64,000 bases of DNA from Rhodococcus sp. ARC_M6 (GTDB lineage: Bacteria > Actinomycetota > Actinomycetes > Mycobacteriales > Mycobacteriaceae): the NCBI RefSeq assembly GCF_022810305.1, contig NZ_JALGQH010000026.1, forward strand, positions 1 through 64,000, read 5' to 3'. The notes beneath the pieces are model-generated. The model did no database searches and was not told the origin of the DNA. It saw nothing but the letters and a program-made list of their open reading frames with translations. This document shows, one piece after another, positions 63,763 to 64,000 of this stretch. Each line of letters starts with the position of its first letter. Within the stretch, counting starts at the first letter, position 1. The position numbers and the translations under genes are program-made.

Positions 63763-64000
63763 TTACCAACCTAGTTCGCGCAGTCGCGGATCCCCGATCC
63801 CGAAGTGGTGGCCGATTTCGTGGATCACCGTGCGTCGTACCTGCTCGATGACGTCGTCCTCGGTGTTGCAGATCGAACAGATCGAACGACGGTAGATCGT
63901 GATGCGATCCGGAAGCACACCCGCGTACGTCGTTGTTCGCTTGGTGAGGGGAATGCCTTGGTACAGGCCGAGCAATCCGGGCCGCCCCCCCTCGAGTTGG
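63763..64000 (-). CDS. zincin-type metallopeptidase family protein, 3' part only
   Basis: The frame ends at 63763 and runs out of the window upstream. It carries the zinc-binding HEIGHHFGI (HExxH) with a third ligand likely in the following D-PRLRELGW, and before it PDRITIYRRSIC and a QLEGGRPGLLGLYQG segment. This is the compact metallopeptidase family (DUF/minimal zincin) common in actinobacteria. The N-terminal part is not visible. Confidence 0.8.
   Translation of the reverse strand, partial: QLEGGRPGLLGLYQGIPLTKRTTTYAGVLPDRITIYRRSICSICNTEDDVIEQVRRTVIHEIGHHFGIGDPRLRELGW

Overview
The window is actinobacterial, mycolic-acid-containing (Corynebacteriales) and most likely a Rhodococcus of the R. 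erythropolis/qingshengii group. The support is the high-GC coding pattern with many GTG/TTG starts, InhA and FabG1, an antigen-85-like mycolyltransferase, an MptB-type mannosyltransferase, a CrtL-type lycopene cyclase, and a gene order that tracks Mycobacterium tuberculosis Rv1445c-Rv1485 from memory: pgl-opcA-zwf-tal-tkt / ctaB / qor / small protein / ctaA / ABC pair / mptB / sufR-sufBDCSUT / ABC-F / acnR-acn / Rv1476-like / ripA-moxR1-DUF58-VWA / fabG1-inhA / hemH. The genus call is an inference.

Layout: (1) 1-3.56 kb, a four-gene surface-protein locus in which two DUF916-like proteins alternate with two WxL-like beta-sandwich proteins. (2) 3.58-11.2 kb, an SDR gene, then the pentose-phosphate operon tkt-tal-zwf-opcA-pgl on the minus strand. 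(3) 11.4-14.9 kb, heme A synthesis genes ctaB and ctaA with a quinone oxidoreductase between them. (4) 15.1-26.0 kb, an apparently inserted surface-polysaccharide locus: two GT4 glycosyltransferases, a secreted beta-helix protein, a Wzc-like copolymerase/kinase, Wzy-like polymerase, Wzx-like flippase, a polyprenyl-phosphate sugar transferase and a GAF protein. (5) 26.7-36.9 kb, an ABC exporter pair and mptB, divergent from the complete SUF iron-sulfur assembly operon. (6) 37.1-48.8 kb, a mostly non-core stretch: a degenerate NRPS-like protein, Ku, mycolyltransferase, DoxX/MarR pair, lycopene cyclase, core ABC-F ATPase, unknown proteins and an Imm5-like protein. (7) 48.8-62.1 kb, conserved core: AcnR/aconitase, RipA peptidoglycan hydrolase with MoxR/DUF58/VWA partners, FabG1-InhA (mycolic acid FAS-II) and ferrochelatase. 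(8) 62.1-64.0 kb, small accessory genes and the end of a metallopeptidase running off the window.

Functionally the window joins cell-envelope construction (mycolic acid elongation, mycolyl transfer, mannan, peptidoglycan hydrolysis, exopolysaccharide) with iron/heme/Fe-S metabolism (SUF, aconitase, ferrochelatase, heme A). Two regulatory sites fit the neighbouring regulators: a SufR-type operator across the sufR start and an AcnR-type operator in the acn promoter. The most unusual items are the WxL/DUF916 locus, the non-catalytic-looking NRPS remnant after sufT, the polysaccharide locus with its Tat-lipoprotein beta-helix enzyme, and a folded leader upstream of ripA. No rRNA, tRNA, CRISPR array, insertion sequence or prophage was recognised.
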